This document shows positions 22,451 to 32,832 of a stretch of DNA of 64,000 bases, piece by piece. Source of the stretch: Fasciolopsis buskii (Eukaryota > Platyhelminthes > Trematoda > Plagiorchiida > Fasciolidae); assembly GCA_008360955.1 (NCBI GenBank), contig LUCM01007910.1, forward strand, positions 1-64,000. The letters run 5' to 3'. The notes under the pieces were generated by a model. That model searched no databases, was not told the DNA's origin, and worked only from the letters and a program-made list of their open reading frames with translations. The stretch's first letter is position 1, and every line of letters starts with the position of its first letter. The position numbers and the translations under genes were made by a program.

Positions 22451-22491
22451 TTTTAATCTGAGGGTCCAGGGTTCGAGCCCCTGTTCGGGCG
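22451..22491 (+). pseudogene. 3' part of tRNA-Lys, opposite orientation
   Basis: On the plus strand it reads TTTTAATCTGAGGGTCCAGG then GTTCGAGCCCCTGTTCGGGCG, the anticodon-to-3'-end half of tRNA-Lys. Its 3' flank (GTCTGGATTTTACCATATCC) resembles, in mirror orientation, the flank of the copy at 22285-22353. The two tRNA pieces therefore form an imperfect inverted pair. Confidence 0.75.
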
Positions 22492-22528
22492 TCTGGATTT
22501 TACCATATCCATCCAAAACATAAATCAA

Positions 22529-22844
22529 ATTCCTTGAAAATTACCACTGAGCACATTTAGAAAACACAAGTTGGCGAACAAGCTCGTTTTCAGTGATTCG
22601 TACTCATGCCATTACATCACTATATATATCTTGACAAAATATTTTCACTATAGGAAGGATTGGATTAGTCATTTACAAATATGGGTGGGGAAGGGATTAA
22701 ATGACTAATCCAATCCTTCCTATAGTGAAAATATTTTGTCAAGATATATATAGTGATGTAATGGCATGAGTACGAATCACTGAAAACGAGCTTGTTCGCC
22801 AACTTGTGTTTTCTCAATGTGCTCAGTGGTAATTTTCAAGGAAT
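22529..22844. repeat. palindrome 2: inverted repeat with 147-bp arms, Penelope-derived
   Basis: Arms 22529-22675 and 22698-22844 are reverse complements (paired coordinates sum to 45373) with only a small difference near 22558-22559. The spacer is 22 bases. The arm includes GAAAACACAAGTTGGCGAAC, the TATATATATCTTGACAAAAT block and GGATTGGATTAGTCATT. All are shared with palindrome 1 and with the ends of the PLE at 38.5-39.9 kb. Its outermost ~30 bases (TTACCACTGAGCACA...) are also PLE sequence, seen at 39825-39848. Confidence 0.92.
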
Positions 22845-22855
22845 ATGTATTTGAG
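22844..22855 (+). repeat. right copy of the 12-bp direct repeat
   Basis: TATGTATTTGAG directly after palindrome 2, identical to 20103-20114. Removing everything between the two copies would restore a plausible uninterrupted intron. Confidence 0.7.
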
Positions 22856-25257
22856 CTTGTGACTTTTCAGTGCAGTTACAGTTCAGCCAAGCGTAGGAAG
22901 TAACGATTCTATTTTCTTAAAATTACCTATTGTGTCTTTTCAATGTAATTTACTTTATGACCAAAGATGATCAGGGAATTCCTGCCTACCATGTTTTTGC
23001 TTCGTAGTGGTGAAAAAACCTAAGGGCCAAAGATCAGGTTAGCAACAGAACCTAGTGAACAGAAACTAACCGCAAAGTGAGGAAACATTCAAGGAGAGAT
23101 AAATAAAATCCTTCTTACATTTGTTTTAGCGCGTAAGTAAACATACCGAGGGATTTTTGTAGCTGGTATTTACTAATAGTTATATCCTTTCGTAAATCCA
23201 TTTAAATATAGTCCTCAATGCTTACACATCAAGCAAGAAATCGAGATTTTTGACGTAAGTCCAATAAAAATATGACATTTTTATAACTGCGCATTAAGTC
23301 AGCATAGGACCTTCTGGCTGCTTCTTCTGATTAGGCCTAAAAACAATTAATACTGCCAATCAAAGTGGACGATGGACATCTACGTGCAAAAGAGGCCCAG
23401 TTTTTCATAGTCGATATTTTTTTCCATCTGAACCTAAACCATGGCAAGCCACAACATTCGTCGTGCTATGTTGCCAACACACTGGAGCATTGTCCTGATG
23501 CTTTTAACCTTACCCCAGAAGATTCCTGTGATCTAATTAGTAGGTGGATTACTTCGTACTTTGGCATTACCCACTCGTATTTTCAGAAGGCAACGAATGG
23601 TGGCACAATGTAGCAAGATTTCACTGATTTACTGTCAAAGTGGATAACTCAATCATCCACTTGAAACTAAGTATACGCGCATCCTCATTTAAATCTCCGT
23701 AGCTATGGTCATACTATTTTTAAATCAATGAATGGTATTTGCAATTTGTCTTTGGTCTATCATTGTTGACTCTGAATTCAGTCAGATGCCTCGGTTTTGC
23801 ACCGAATAAACTACTTCTTATTAGTGCTGCAATTAATTGTTAGAATTCTCTGGACTCATTCGTTTACGTTTGCTCTTCTTTTCTTTTCGCTCACTGTACT
23901 ATCCTGAAGCTGACGGTTGCCAAACGGATAAGGCCATGGGGTGCGGACGTGAGGATCACGGATTCGAATCCTCCCACCGCCGGCCAACTTCATCATTTGG
24001 CAACCCTCCTTTGGTCACGGACCACTTCCTAAAAAATGATATACACTGTTGTGGCATCATTGGCGGAAGTAAAAGGCAGAAAACAGAAAAGGTGGATTTA
24101 TAGTATTAACTATGTCAAGCCCAACTGCAAACTATTTCCTTGTTCTTCACTGTTCGTAAGTATTGATTCCACCCATTAAATTGTTGCCCCGACGAAAAGA
24201 CGATTTTTGCATAAGGCGATCACTATGATATATAATGGTTATGTTATCCAAGTTATTAAATAAACGAATATCACGCGGACATCGATTTACTAGGTAGAAA
24301 TAACCATCAGTTTGTTTCCAACTACATCCGGTACGAATGCCGCAACAGTACATTCATCTAGCGCCACTCTTTAGCAAAAGGGTTTTTCATAAATCATAAG
24401 CTTAGCACCGTGATCGTTCAGTTTTATTGTGGTTAGGATGACGTTAATATGCTATCCTCGCATGTTAACCTAAATCTGGTGCGCGAAAGAAACGGAAGCC
24501 AACATCACAAGGAAAGCTCTTATCTTCCATGAGTATGATTTTAGAGATTTAGTAATATCTGCCCAGACCCAAAAATCCTGTCGCAATGAAGAGAAGCTTA
24601 CTTAAGAAGACATTAAATTTAAAAAGTACCTTTTAAAAGGGAAATGATAATTTTGATATATAGGTAGTCCTCTTTTCGCTTCAGCTGCCCACTGACAACT
24701 ACTGAACCATACAAGTTCAGATATTATAAAGAGTTTAAACAGGACACTAAGTATTCTAAGTTAGTCAATCTTCCCAGTGGATAAATGTTCAGGATACGCG
24801 TCCATTTTTTTAAGTAGCAACTTTCCTAATATGACCATTATTCTTCCACCTGCGATCAAAACTTTATTAAATTTACTAGCATCAATTCAGTTTGAGAAAT
24901 CCATGTGGCGTAAAGTTTGTGAAAAAATTTCACTTAGCCATCTGCATTATTACAAACTGCGTATGTGGAGCTGATTAAACTTCACCCAAATTTACGGTGC
25001 TTTGTCATAGTCTAAGATAAATTTTGACATTCACGTCCATTTCCTGCGTGGAAGTCAAAACTTCTCGCTGATTGAAAATCACTAATTTTTATACGCCTTC
25101 CGGCACATTAGACTGAAAGTTATTCATCACTCTTCCGCGTTAAAACATATATGTGTGCCATTAGTCATTTGGATTAGTTAAAAATATTTGATACTTGAAT
25201 TAACGCAAGTTTAACAAGAGGTTAAATCAACATCTCGTGGTGCAAAGTAGGACGTAC
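22856..25257. other. intron of the EF-hand gene
   Basis: AT-rich sequence between the exons at 25258-25419 and 19750-20013. Apart from a SINE-like piece near 23.9 kb I see no exon or RNA gene. An extra exon of a multiple of three bases could be hidden here, because both neighbouring exon ends are in phase 0. Confidence 0.45.
23910..23982 (+). repeat. tRNA-derived SINE, head region
   Basis: Contains an A-box-like GTTGCCAAACGGATAAGGCC and, about 40 bases later, an excellent B box (GGATTCGAATCCTCC). Such internal RNA polymerase III boxes mark tRNA-derived SINEs. The outer bases GACGG / CCGCCGGCC could pair weakly as an acceptor stem, but the molecule does not fold as a clean tRNA. The downstream sequence to about 24040 may be the SINE body. 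Confidence 0.5.
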
Positions 25258-25419
25258 TAGTAGGCATGGATTGCGATTGAGTTTTGGTACACCTTTCATA
25301 CATATCGCCTCCAGTGGGGTGACTGTTGGCCGAATATCAAGGGGCGTTCCGTCTTCTTTGAGACCAAGTATGCGACACAGCTGTTTTGTGGTGATTGATC
25401 CCACTTTAAATATATCCAG
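25258..25419 (-). CDS. EF-hand protein gene, exon 3 of those found
   Basis: Minus-strand exon between acceptor AAAGTAAG|C and donor CTA|GTACGT, exactly 54 codons in phase 0. It begins LDIFKVGSITTKQLCRILGL, the second half of an EF-hand (loop end K-V-G-S-I-T followed by the exit helix). The rest, PLDIRPTVTPLEAICMKGV, is a linker. The acceptor is not preceded by a strong pyrimidine tract, which is a weakness, but the in-frame stop just upstream (TAA) limits where the exon can start. Confidence 0.6.
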
Positions 25420-25495
25420 CTTACTTTAAGAGATAAACAAAAGGTACCATTAATTGTTTGCATAAGTAATTTCAAGTCACTTATATCGTCCATTC

Positions 25496-25498
<3 letters not shown>

Positions 25499-25549
<51 letters not shown>
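25499..25549. repeat. TA dinucleotide microsatellite
   Basis: About 25 TA units within the 169-base intron between two EF-hand exons (25420-25588). Such an array makes up almost a third of that short intron. Confidence 0.95.
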
Positions 25550-25552
<3 letters not shown>

Positions 25553-25588
25553 ACCGAAAAATATTTCGAGACAAGGAAAGATGCTTAC

Positions 25589-25754
25589 TACGGAGATATG
25601 ATCAAAGTTGCATAATCCGCCTATGATTCGGGCTTTCTTCGATATCGCTTTTTGCTGAATGGGTAAAATTAACACGTAACCTTTGGTATTTTCATTGAAC
25701 GCTTTTAACACATTACTTAATCTTAGTGAATATCGGTAGCGGAGGAATTTTACG
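25589..25754 (-). CDS. EF-hand protein gene, exon 2 of those found
   Basis: Minus-strand exon with acceptor CTATTGAG|C and donor CCGTA|GTAAGC. Its first base completes the GA of the preceding exon (Asp) and it ends between codons. The 55 following codons include SLRLSNVLKAFNENTKGYV, an EF-hand entry helix with a loop N-E-N-T-K-G-Y-V in which the acidic ligands are reduced, and ISKKARIIGGLCNFDHI. Read together, the preceding exon ends LWT and this one continues VKFLRYRYS, a natural EF-hand spacing. I therefore trust this exon although it is short. Confidence 0.65.
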
Positions 25755-27088
25755 CTCAATAGTTTTAGGATTTTAATTGGATCAGCTCCAACAAAGGCGG
25801 ACTAAGCACATTAAAAAGATTATTCACAAGCGACAGAGTTTAGTTCAACTTCTACAATCGTCAACCTTGCACCAAATTGGTGTTTCTGATTGTTACATTG
25901 CAGCACGGAGCAACAGTTAAATAAAAAATTAGGAGGCAGAACGACTACTGAGACGTGGAAACAATTTAAATAAAAGAATGCCACTGACTGCAGCATGTGT
26001 CAGCTGAATTCTACAAAAGTCGCTTGCAGGCCTAATTCGACTTACTCGGGACAATCTGTTGGTTAGGGGTTTTATACCATTGACGACTGTGGCCCATAGT
26101 CTAACTTTTGCGTACTTTGGCTAATGGAATATATCAATATAGCCAATCCCAAGCCGGCTTAAATCTAAGCACGATAAAAAAACATCACCAGAACCTCACA
26201 TGCAATAAATACAGATAGAACCTAGTGCTGTTAAAAATCTATTTGAGTGGTGCCTCATGTTGTTCGTTTTAGAGAACTCTGTTCGTTGAGTTTAACGTTT
26301 AGATCTCAAAAAATCAACCATCGACGTAAAAGGCTGAAGGGTATAAAATACTTGGTTAGTAACTTCAGTGAAAGCAAAAAATGGTTGAATCGATGGCATC
26401 CCAGGATCAAGATTATCTCCATTCCAAATAAGCAGTTTGTTTTACTAGTTTCATACCATGCACTCATAGTAAACTAGCCTTTACCAGCACCACGTAAAAG
26501 ACGACATAATTTTACTGTTTGGCTATTATCAAGCACTTCATGATCCGTGCGCTCGGATTGCAATTAGGATGACATTTAGGTATTCCTTGTGAAATCGATT
26601 TAGGCAATTACCTGAAGGCACACTCCAACTTCCATTTTGGTGGTCTGGGTTCTGTTTTATCAACGTCAGTTTTACTGCAACAGCTGGTGGATCGATGCGT
26701 GGGTGCGATAGCTGACTGATTTGATGTTTGCTTGTAATAATTCTCCGAGAAGCTGCTGAATTTTACTCACAACGGCTAAGAGTATGCAGTGTATGTCCAA
26801 ACAGAGTTTCTGGTGCTCATCATCAAGAACGTCGTTGTTTTCATAATCTCTTTGAAGTAAAACATTTCGTCGCCCTTCAAATCAGTCATCTGGGGCAATT
26901 TTTACCTTCTAAACTGGTGAATTTAACAAAGTCTGCTAACCACAAAATTGGTTGGAAATCAAACCGTTTTTTAATATAGTAATATGGTCAATTTATGTTA
27001 ACATGACAGAATTCGATTCAGATTTACAGAATCCTCCCAAGAAGATTAGATACTCCACTTACTTATACGGAATTAAAAGTGTGCTTAC
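25755..27088. other. intron of the EF-hand gene
   Basis: No exon, RNA gene or repeat recognised. The exons on both sides join in frame without anything in between. Confidence 0.5.
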
Positions 27089-27397
27089 TCAGTCCAAAGT
27101 CTTCTGAAATTCTCCTCAGTTAGATTCAGTCGCATCAATTGCAGAGCCTTTCGTAGTTGTGGGCACAGAACATGGCCGTCTGGTTCAAAGCAACTTGGTG
27201 GAAGCAAGCGCTTTAAATCAAATTTGGGGTCACATGCAATTTCCTGCATCATGCGAAACGTTTGGGCGACTGATAAACAGCACTCTGCACCTAAACCTTC
27301 AAATACAACCGGAGGTTCTCTTGTCCCAAGCGGACGAGCAGTAAAGGCTTCTTCGAACTGACGGAATGTGACAAAACGTTCTTTGTCCAGCTCGTAC
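27089..27397 (-). CDS. EF-hand protein gene, first exon found (not the gene start)
   Basis: Minus-strand exon of 309 bases with acceptor GGTTCTAG|G and donor ACTGA|GTAAGC. It starts with the last base of a codon, so at least one exon must lie further upstream (higher coordinates); I could not identify it. It encodes YELDKERFVTFRQFEEAF, an EF-hand half (loop end R-F-V-T-F followed by the exit helix). Later comes CPQLRKALQLMRLNLTEENF, another EF-hand half, ending in RRLWT. The DKERFVTFRQFEEAF and LRKALQLMRLNLTEENF pattern resembles EFCAB6-type proteins with many worn EF-hands; I am not certain of orthology. Confidence 0.75.
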
Positions 27398-30239
27398 CTA
27401 GAACCAAATACATGGTACCAAATAAAACGTCTATTAGAGTACAAACCGGTATAGTACGATGACTTTGGGATTATTTCAGCATTGAATTTGCTCATCAAGC
27501 ACATAAATCAATAAACATCAGCAGTAAAAAACTTTTCACGCACTTTTAATGGAAATACATACATAATATCTATAAGTAAAATCAACCGTTTTGAAGTACA
27601 AATTGTGCTAATATTTTTGAAAGGGGTGGTCTTGGAATTCAAGTGAATATGAAAATCAGTTGAGTAAATGTCTAACAACAAAATTTAATAAGTTACGTCA
27701 ATCTAAAGTCAAAAAGTATTTACTTTTAGTGAATAGAACAGATAAAAAAGCAAAAAGCTGACGCACTTGTTTGAGCTATCTGATTTTGTGAGCAAGACAA
27801 TGAGTAGATTCACTCAAATGAAATCAAAACGTTTGCTGAAATTTGCAAAAATATTCCAAAACGGTCCTGTTTGGACCAAACAACCGAACAATAATGCTTT
27901 TCCTCCAAACTGAGGTTTGTGTGAACAGTTTTTTACCCAATCAAGCGATGACTTGGAAAGGGGCATTCATAACAAATCCACCACGAAATCCGTGTTATGG
28001 CCGCCAATCTGTTTTGTTTCCTTTGGTACTTATCCGTGATGTACATGCCTCGTGCCCCAATTTGGGTTCGAATCCAGCATGAGCAATTTGTGCAAAAATG
28101 TCCGTCACTAATTTACTTGGGACGGATTCTGCACATTTTTATCGCAAAAGCTGCATGATATAGCCTACTATTCGATAAACTGGGTGACGGTGTTTGACTC
28201 GTTGTTCGTAATTTTTCACTTTCACTGACAAAGTCAAGCACACCGCTTAGGGAATAAGCCAAAGTCTGTGGCAAAAATAGGTAGTTAACTGTAAGACAGT
28301 ATGATCAGTGTTGATCATAATTCAATCACTGGAAGGTAATTTGGACAGACTAAAGTGTTCAACTTGCATTCGTTGGTCTTGGGTTTTAAAATCCAGGAGT
28401 AATTTAGTGCGTAAAAGTGCTTCTGGCTATAACTGATATGAATAAAACAGCTGCAGAGTTCTTTGATGATTTTCGATGGTGCTTTTACACGTAATAACCT
28501 ACCGCCAGCATTCTACGGTTTTGGTTTATACTTCACAACACTACCTGTTTACAAAACAAGAAACCGCGTAAGACAAATTGCAGAGTAACACACTGAATGA
28601 CTATGAGCAAAAGGACATATATTGAATGCAAGAACGCCATTAACAACGGCATTCAGCAACATCATCTAAGAATTCCAAAGACAACTTGAAAGGGGGCCGC
28701 GCAGTCCACAACTGCGCATTCTTGAGCCCATCCGCTGGGTTACGTCTACACGCGTCTTGCTCTTGTCATCAGCTGGCCGCCTCGACCCATCTTCCGTTCA
28801 CCACCGCCCTCGGACGAAAGCGTACAACGACTGGAAGGCATCAAGTGGGTTAAGTTCCTGACACCAAGGGCCAAGTGTTCGAATTCAGGATTCGCCAATT
28901 ACTTTGGTGGTGGAAGGCAACTCCCTGTCGCCCAGCTTGTTACCACATCTTACCTGATGGGATATTTACTTGCATGTTACTCAAAGTTTCGGGTTTCTCC
29001 AGACCCAGCGTACTGGGTCCTAGTGAACAGGTAGCATGCCCTCTCACTACACTCATGCATGGCATAAGTCAGAAAATAGTCGTTCTGTGATCATACGCAG
29101 AACACGTCCCAAGTGTCTATCTATTAACATTTTGTGCCCAGTACTTTAGGTCAAAACTCTGAATTATGAAAAAACTCCATTTGTCACCTTCTACTAATTC
29201 AACGAAGACTAAATCATCCATCCTTAATGATCTCCTTTCTGAGCCTTACAGTAAGAACAACCTCACTGCTGCCACGCAAAGCCGACCGCTTGACGACAAC
29301 CGGATATCACTGCGACGATCCGGATGCCCCAAACTGGTAAATATAGACCCTGCTTTCTGTAAAGGCGAAGATAAATCATCCAATATACAAATACCCAATT
29401 CTTAAATCTATCGACCTCACCCAATTTTTCTGCAAAACCAAAGTTTGGCTTTGAGACAATCAAATTATGCTTCTAAGAGGACAACTGGTTAGTGAATCCT
29501 CGCGTACTTCTTGCGAGAAAGTAAGGAGAAGCAACAAATGTATACACATTTCATTATGCCAAGACATAAACTCGTACACAAAACTTTTCTTTTATTTTTA
29601 CGTAATTTTAGTGTAATAATCAAACAAATAACTTTCTGAAATCCGCAAGTAAATGTTTTAATTTTGAATCCTCCTACCATCTCCCGTACCACCACTAGCC
29701 AGACTTCCAACACCTAACATAAATATTGATAATGTCGCCTACTCAATAGGCAAGACGAAGAGGTCACTGTGTTGTCACGATCACAGACAAAATTACCAAG
29801 AACACTAATGTTAGCATATCACTCTCCACGCATTTGATTTAGCTTGGAGAAGCAAACAGAATTCAGCGCCCACATCAAAACTCCAGTGACAAAACCAAAG
29901 AAAGTAAAGAATGAGAATGGTCATAATCAGGAAATATCTAGATATCTGGGATGCATGCTTCAGATGCGCAGTGAAAACAGTCCAAAGAAGATATTTTACG
30001 TTTGTATTCGTGCACTGTTGCCCCAAAGCCAGCAACTTCTAGCTCATCGTTCAGCGTTAAACGGCAAGGCAAGCCTCACTGACCGCTGCCTTTCCCCAGA
30101 GTTAAACGTTTATATAAAAAGTGAATATCCAGCGGAAACAGGGAGTGGACCTACACAGGCAGGAAAAGATAAGATGCTGCTGCAGGCAACAAACGAAACA
30201 CAGTCTAACTGTACAAACCCACGTCTTTTCAATCATTCT
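27398..30239. other. upstream intron or intergenic sequence
   Basis: AT-rich sequence with short open frames and no recognised domain. A further 5' exon of the EF-hand gene is expected at higher coordinates, but no candidate here has a matching phase and EF-hand content that I could see. Confidence 0.4.
28826..28900 (+). repeat. possible tRNA-derived SINE fragment
   Basis: Contains an A-box-like AGTGGGTTAAGTTCCTGAC and a B-box-like GTGTTCGAATTCAGG about 25 bases later. The layout resembles the head of a tRNA-derived SINE. The spacing is slightly short and the copy is single, so confidence is low. Confidence 0.35.
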
Positions 30240-30660
30240 GATTCGATAGAAAATGACAGCACGATCTCCACGGTTCACTGCCATATCCTTCAGTGTCTCC
30301 AGCCAGCAAGTGGACAAGTCTTTCGGACCCCAACCACGAAGGCGTGAGACACCTACTTTACCTAACTTCGCTGTGCAGTTTCTCATCCCACGTTGCCACG
30401 TCATCTGTTGGCCTCCACATGGCTTCTTCCATTCCTTAGGAGGAACACAAAATAGGGCACGGTAGACGAGTGTTCGTCATACGCAACACGTGACCCAACC
30501 AGCGTAGTCTACTAAGTTTCATACGCTGAAACAAGCTATTCTCAGAAGTGGCACCCAATACCAGATTCCTAACCTCAATATTACTCACCCGGTCACTCCA
30601 TCCAATCCTAGCCATACTACATAAACATTGGTTGTCGAAAACATCCAACTTCATCTAATG
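30240..30660 (-). pseudogene. RTE-like LINE fragment, 3' end
   Basis: On the minus strand it contains VFDNQCLCSMARIGWSDR, RNLVLGATSENS and LRWLGHVLRM, the C-terminal tail of the same RTE-like family as the element at 0.1-3.2 kb. The DNA also matches 150-420 of that element, for example TCTTTCGG... and GGAGGAACACAAAATAGGGCA. The upstream RT part does not follow directly; a separate RT piece of the family lies at 32.6-32.83 kb. Confidence 0.8.
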
Positions 30661-32598
30661 TGACTTCTAGCTGGTGATGCAAGATTGGCGAATTTCAGTT
30701 CCTTGCAATAAATCTTACAATATAGTTGCATAAAATGATATTTGGAAATGGAATTCCAGAAAGATGGAAGCATTGCAATAGTTTTCATCTTTTTTCAAAG
30801 GCACCAAATCCAATATTTCTAAGTATGCTGTAGCAAGTTATCACATAATTTCTTGGTCAACGTTTCTCATGCTCATCCTGTTTAAAGTAGTAACGATCGG
30901 AGAAAACTAGCATCCTTGGGGAATATACGAGGAACACATGTTTACGACTGTTCGACGTTGTTTGTTATTAGAAACAAAGCAGAACGGCAAACTGGATGTT
31001 TTGGGCCAACAACCACTATTTTCGACCGGCAATGATATCCAAGAACCATGGAATTAGACCATTTACCAACAGTCATGGGAAATAAGCAAAATTAATGACG
31101 TAAAAGGCAATCTATCTGCAAATTAATCACTCATTCTTACGCAGACAGCAAACATTCTATCAATATGCCCGGCGGTTTTTATTGGGAATTTGTACTTCAT
31201 ATCTGTGGCAAATTTACTGAGTTCAGTTTTGTTTGGTCCCCTGGAACTTAGTGGCTAGAAGTCCATCTTATCATACTAGGAAACGCACATAACGTAATCT
31301 GGAATTTGCAAATAATTTAAAAACTACATAAACGGAGCATCATTTGCAGAAAGATTCAGAAAACTGAGTTAAATCACATTTCACTAGACCTATTAGTTTC
31401 CACTCTTACACAAATCCTCAACTTGCTTTGCCTGTGATACAGTCAGCTCCGCTCAGTTTGCACAACCATTAGCGGTGCACCAACTGGTTCTGGCATTTGC
31501 TTGCAGGACCATTTTAAAACAGAAAAAAGAACGATAAATATTGAATAATCGGCTGTAAAACAGTAAGTTGCAAAATTATGCGGAAGAGGGACCGTGTCAA
31601 ATGCGTGAGCGTCACTGACTGCAACACCCAGCCATATCGCCTGTTGCCCCCAATTACCGCTTGGGGGGATCTCCTGGACCACAGATTCACAGTCTAACTA
31701 AATTTACACGAGTTAGTTCACTGGATAAAGCCTTTCATGCCACCCACTGGTCACCCTGGCCCATCTTCTAATCACTGCCTACCTAGAAGAATGGCGTTCA
31801 ACGAGGCAGACATTTTGTAGGCATTCATAAAGCATAGCACGTCAAACTTAACCTATCGTAATTTAGTACTTGTTTTAAATATTGGTCCAAAATAATTATT
31901 GCCCCAAGCCAAAACTCGCGCCATATTTAATCAATGTTAAGAAGACAACGATGTTTAAACATTGAAGATCTTGGGACGCCTTCTGTGCTTAACAAACATG
32001 TTTCTGTGTCGTGAGGCAATATCGTTCTCTAATGCTGTGTATGCCTAACCTTTGGTTGATAACCAGGTGTTACCCCAAAGATACAGATGCCGCAAACTAG
32101 CAAAACCAAACTGGGCCTTCGGTATACGCAAATACACTTCATCTAATGTGACCACCCGGCGAGATACAACTAATCAAGTAACCAAATCTAACCACTTCAT
32201 CTAATTGCTCCCCTGGAAGAACAAGGTTCGGCTTTGAGCCAATCCAGTTCTCTACCAGCGCTTTACATTTTAGTAGTACAAAACGCACACCAATATACCT
32301 ATACTATTAAGGCAATGGGGGGAAAACCTGTAACTGACATTTTTCTTCAGCCAGTGTCACAATGCTGTCCGCATAATCCAAGCCGGACAATGTCCTGTTG
32401 GAGCATACATCAATTCCACTATTCTCAAACAAGCATAGGGCTCACAAAACTGAAGACAAAAGACGAAAGAGGCCAACTATGAGAAACGCCAATTTTCGTG
32501 GGGTACTCGGAAGAGACATAATCGTAACCCAGCTTTGGATGTCCACAAACTGAGATTCGGTAAGTGAAATGAATTTCTCTGACACTATTTAGTGAAAG

Positions 32599-32832
32599 TC
32601 AGCGGTAAAGGAACACGCGATTGACTGAGTCAAACATCGTTTTCAGATCTAATAAGACAGATATATAGGTTCTATCAAACAGTTGGTCAGTGCAACCACG
32701 ACTGAGAAGTGAACCCGTTTGATTTCCAAGCATATACCTTTCGCAAATAATAAAAGGTCTGATCAGGATAATATCTGCAACCAGACTGGATGAAGTGCTC
32801 ACCAAACCAATTTTCACATGAGAAGCAATCAC
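32599..32832 (-). pseudogene. RTE-like LINE fragment, reverse transcriptase
   Basis: The minus strand reads LVADIILIRPFIICERYMLG, NQTGSLLSRGCTDQLF and SVLLDLKTMFDSVNR. These correspond to the RTE blocks 'xNQAGFRPGRGCxDxIF' and RT motif A 'VxLDLKxAFDSVxR'. It may be the same decayed copy as the 3' end at 30.24-30.66 kb, separated by later insertions or rearrangements. Confidence 0.8.

Noticed and set aside
28040..28082. A third tRNA-like B box (GGTTCGAATCC near 28065)
   Set aside because: The B box is good, but no A box or tRNA-like fold was found upstream at the proper distance, so I did not list it as a SINE.
31443..31682. A minus-strand open frame that might be an upstream exon of the EF-hand gene
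   Set aside because: No EF-hand pattern was seen and I could not match acceptor and donor phases to the first known exon.
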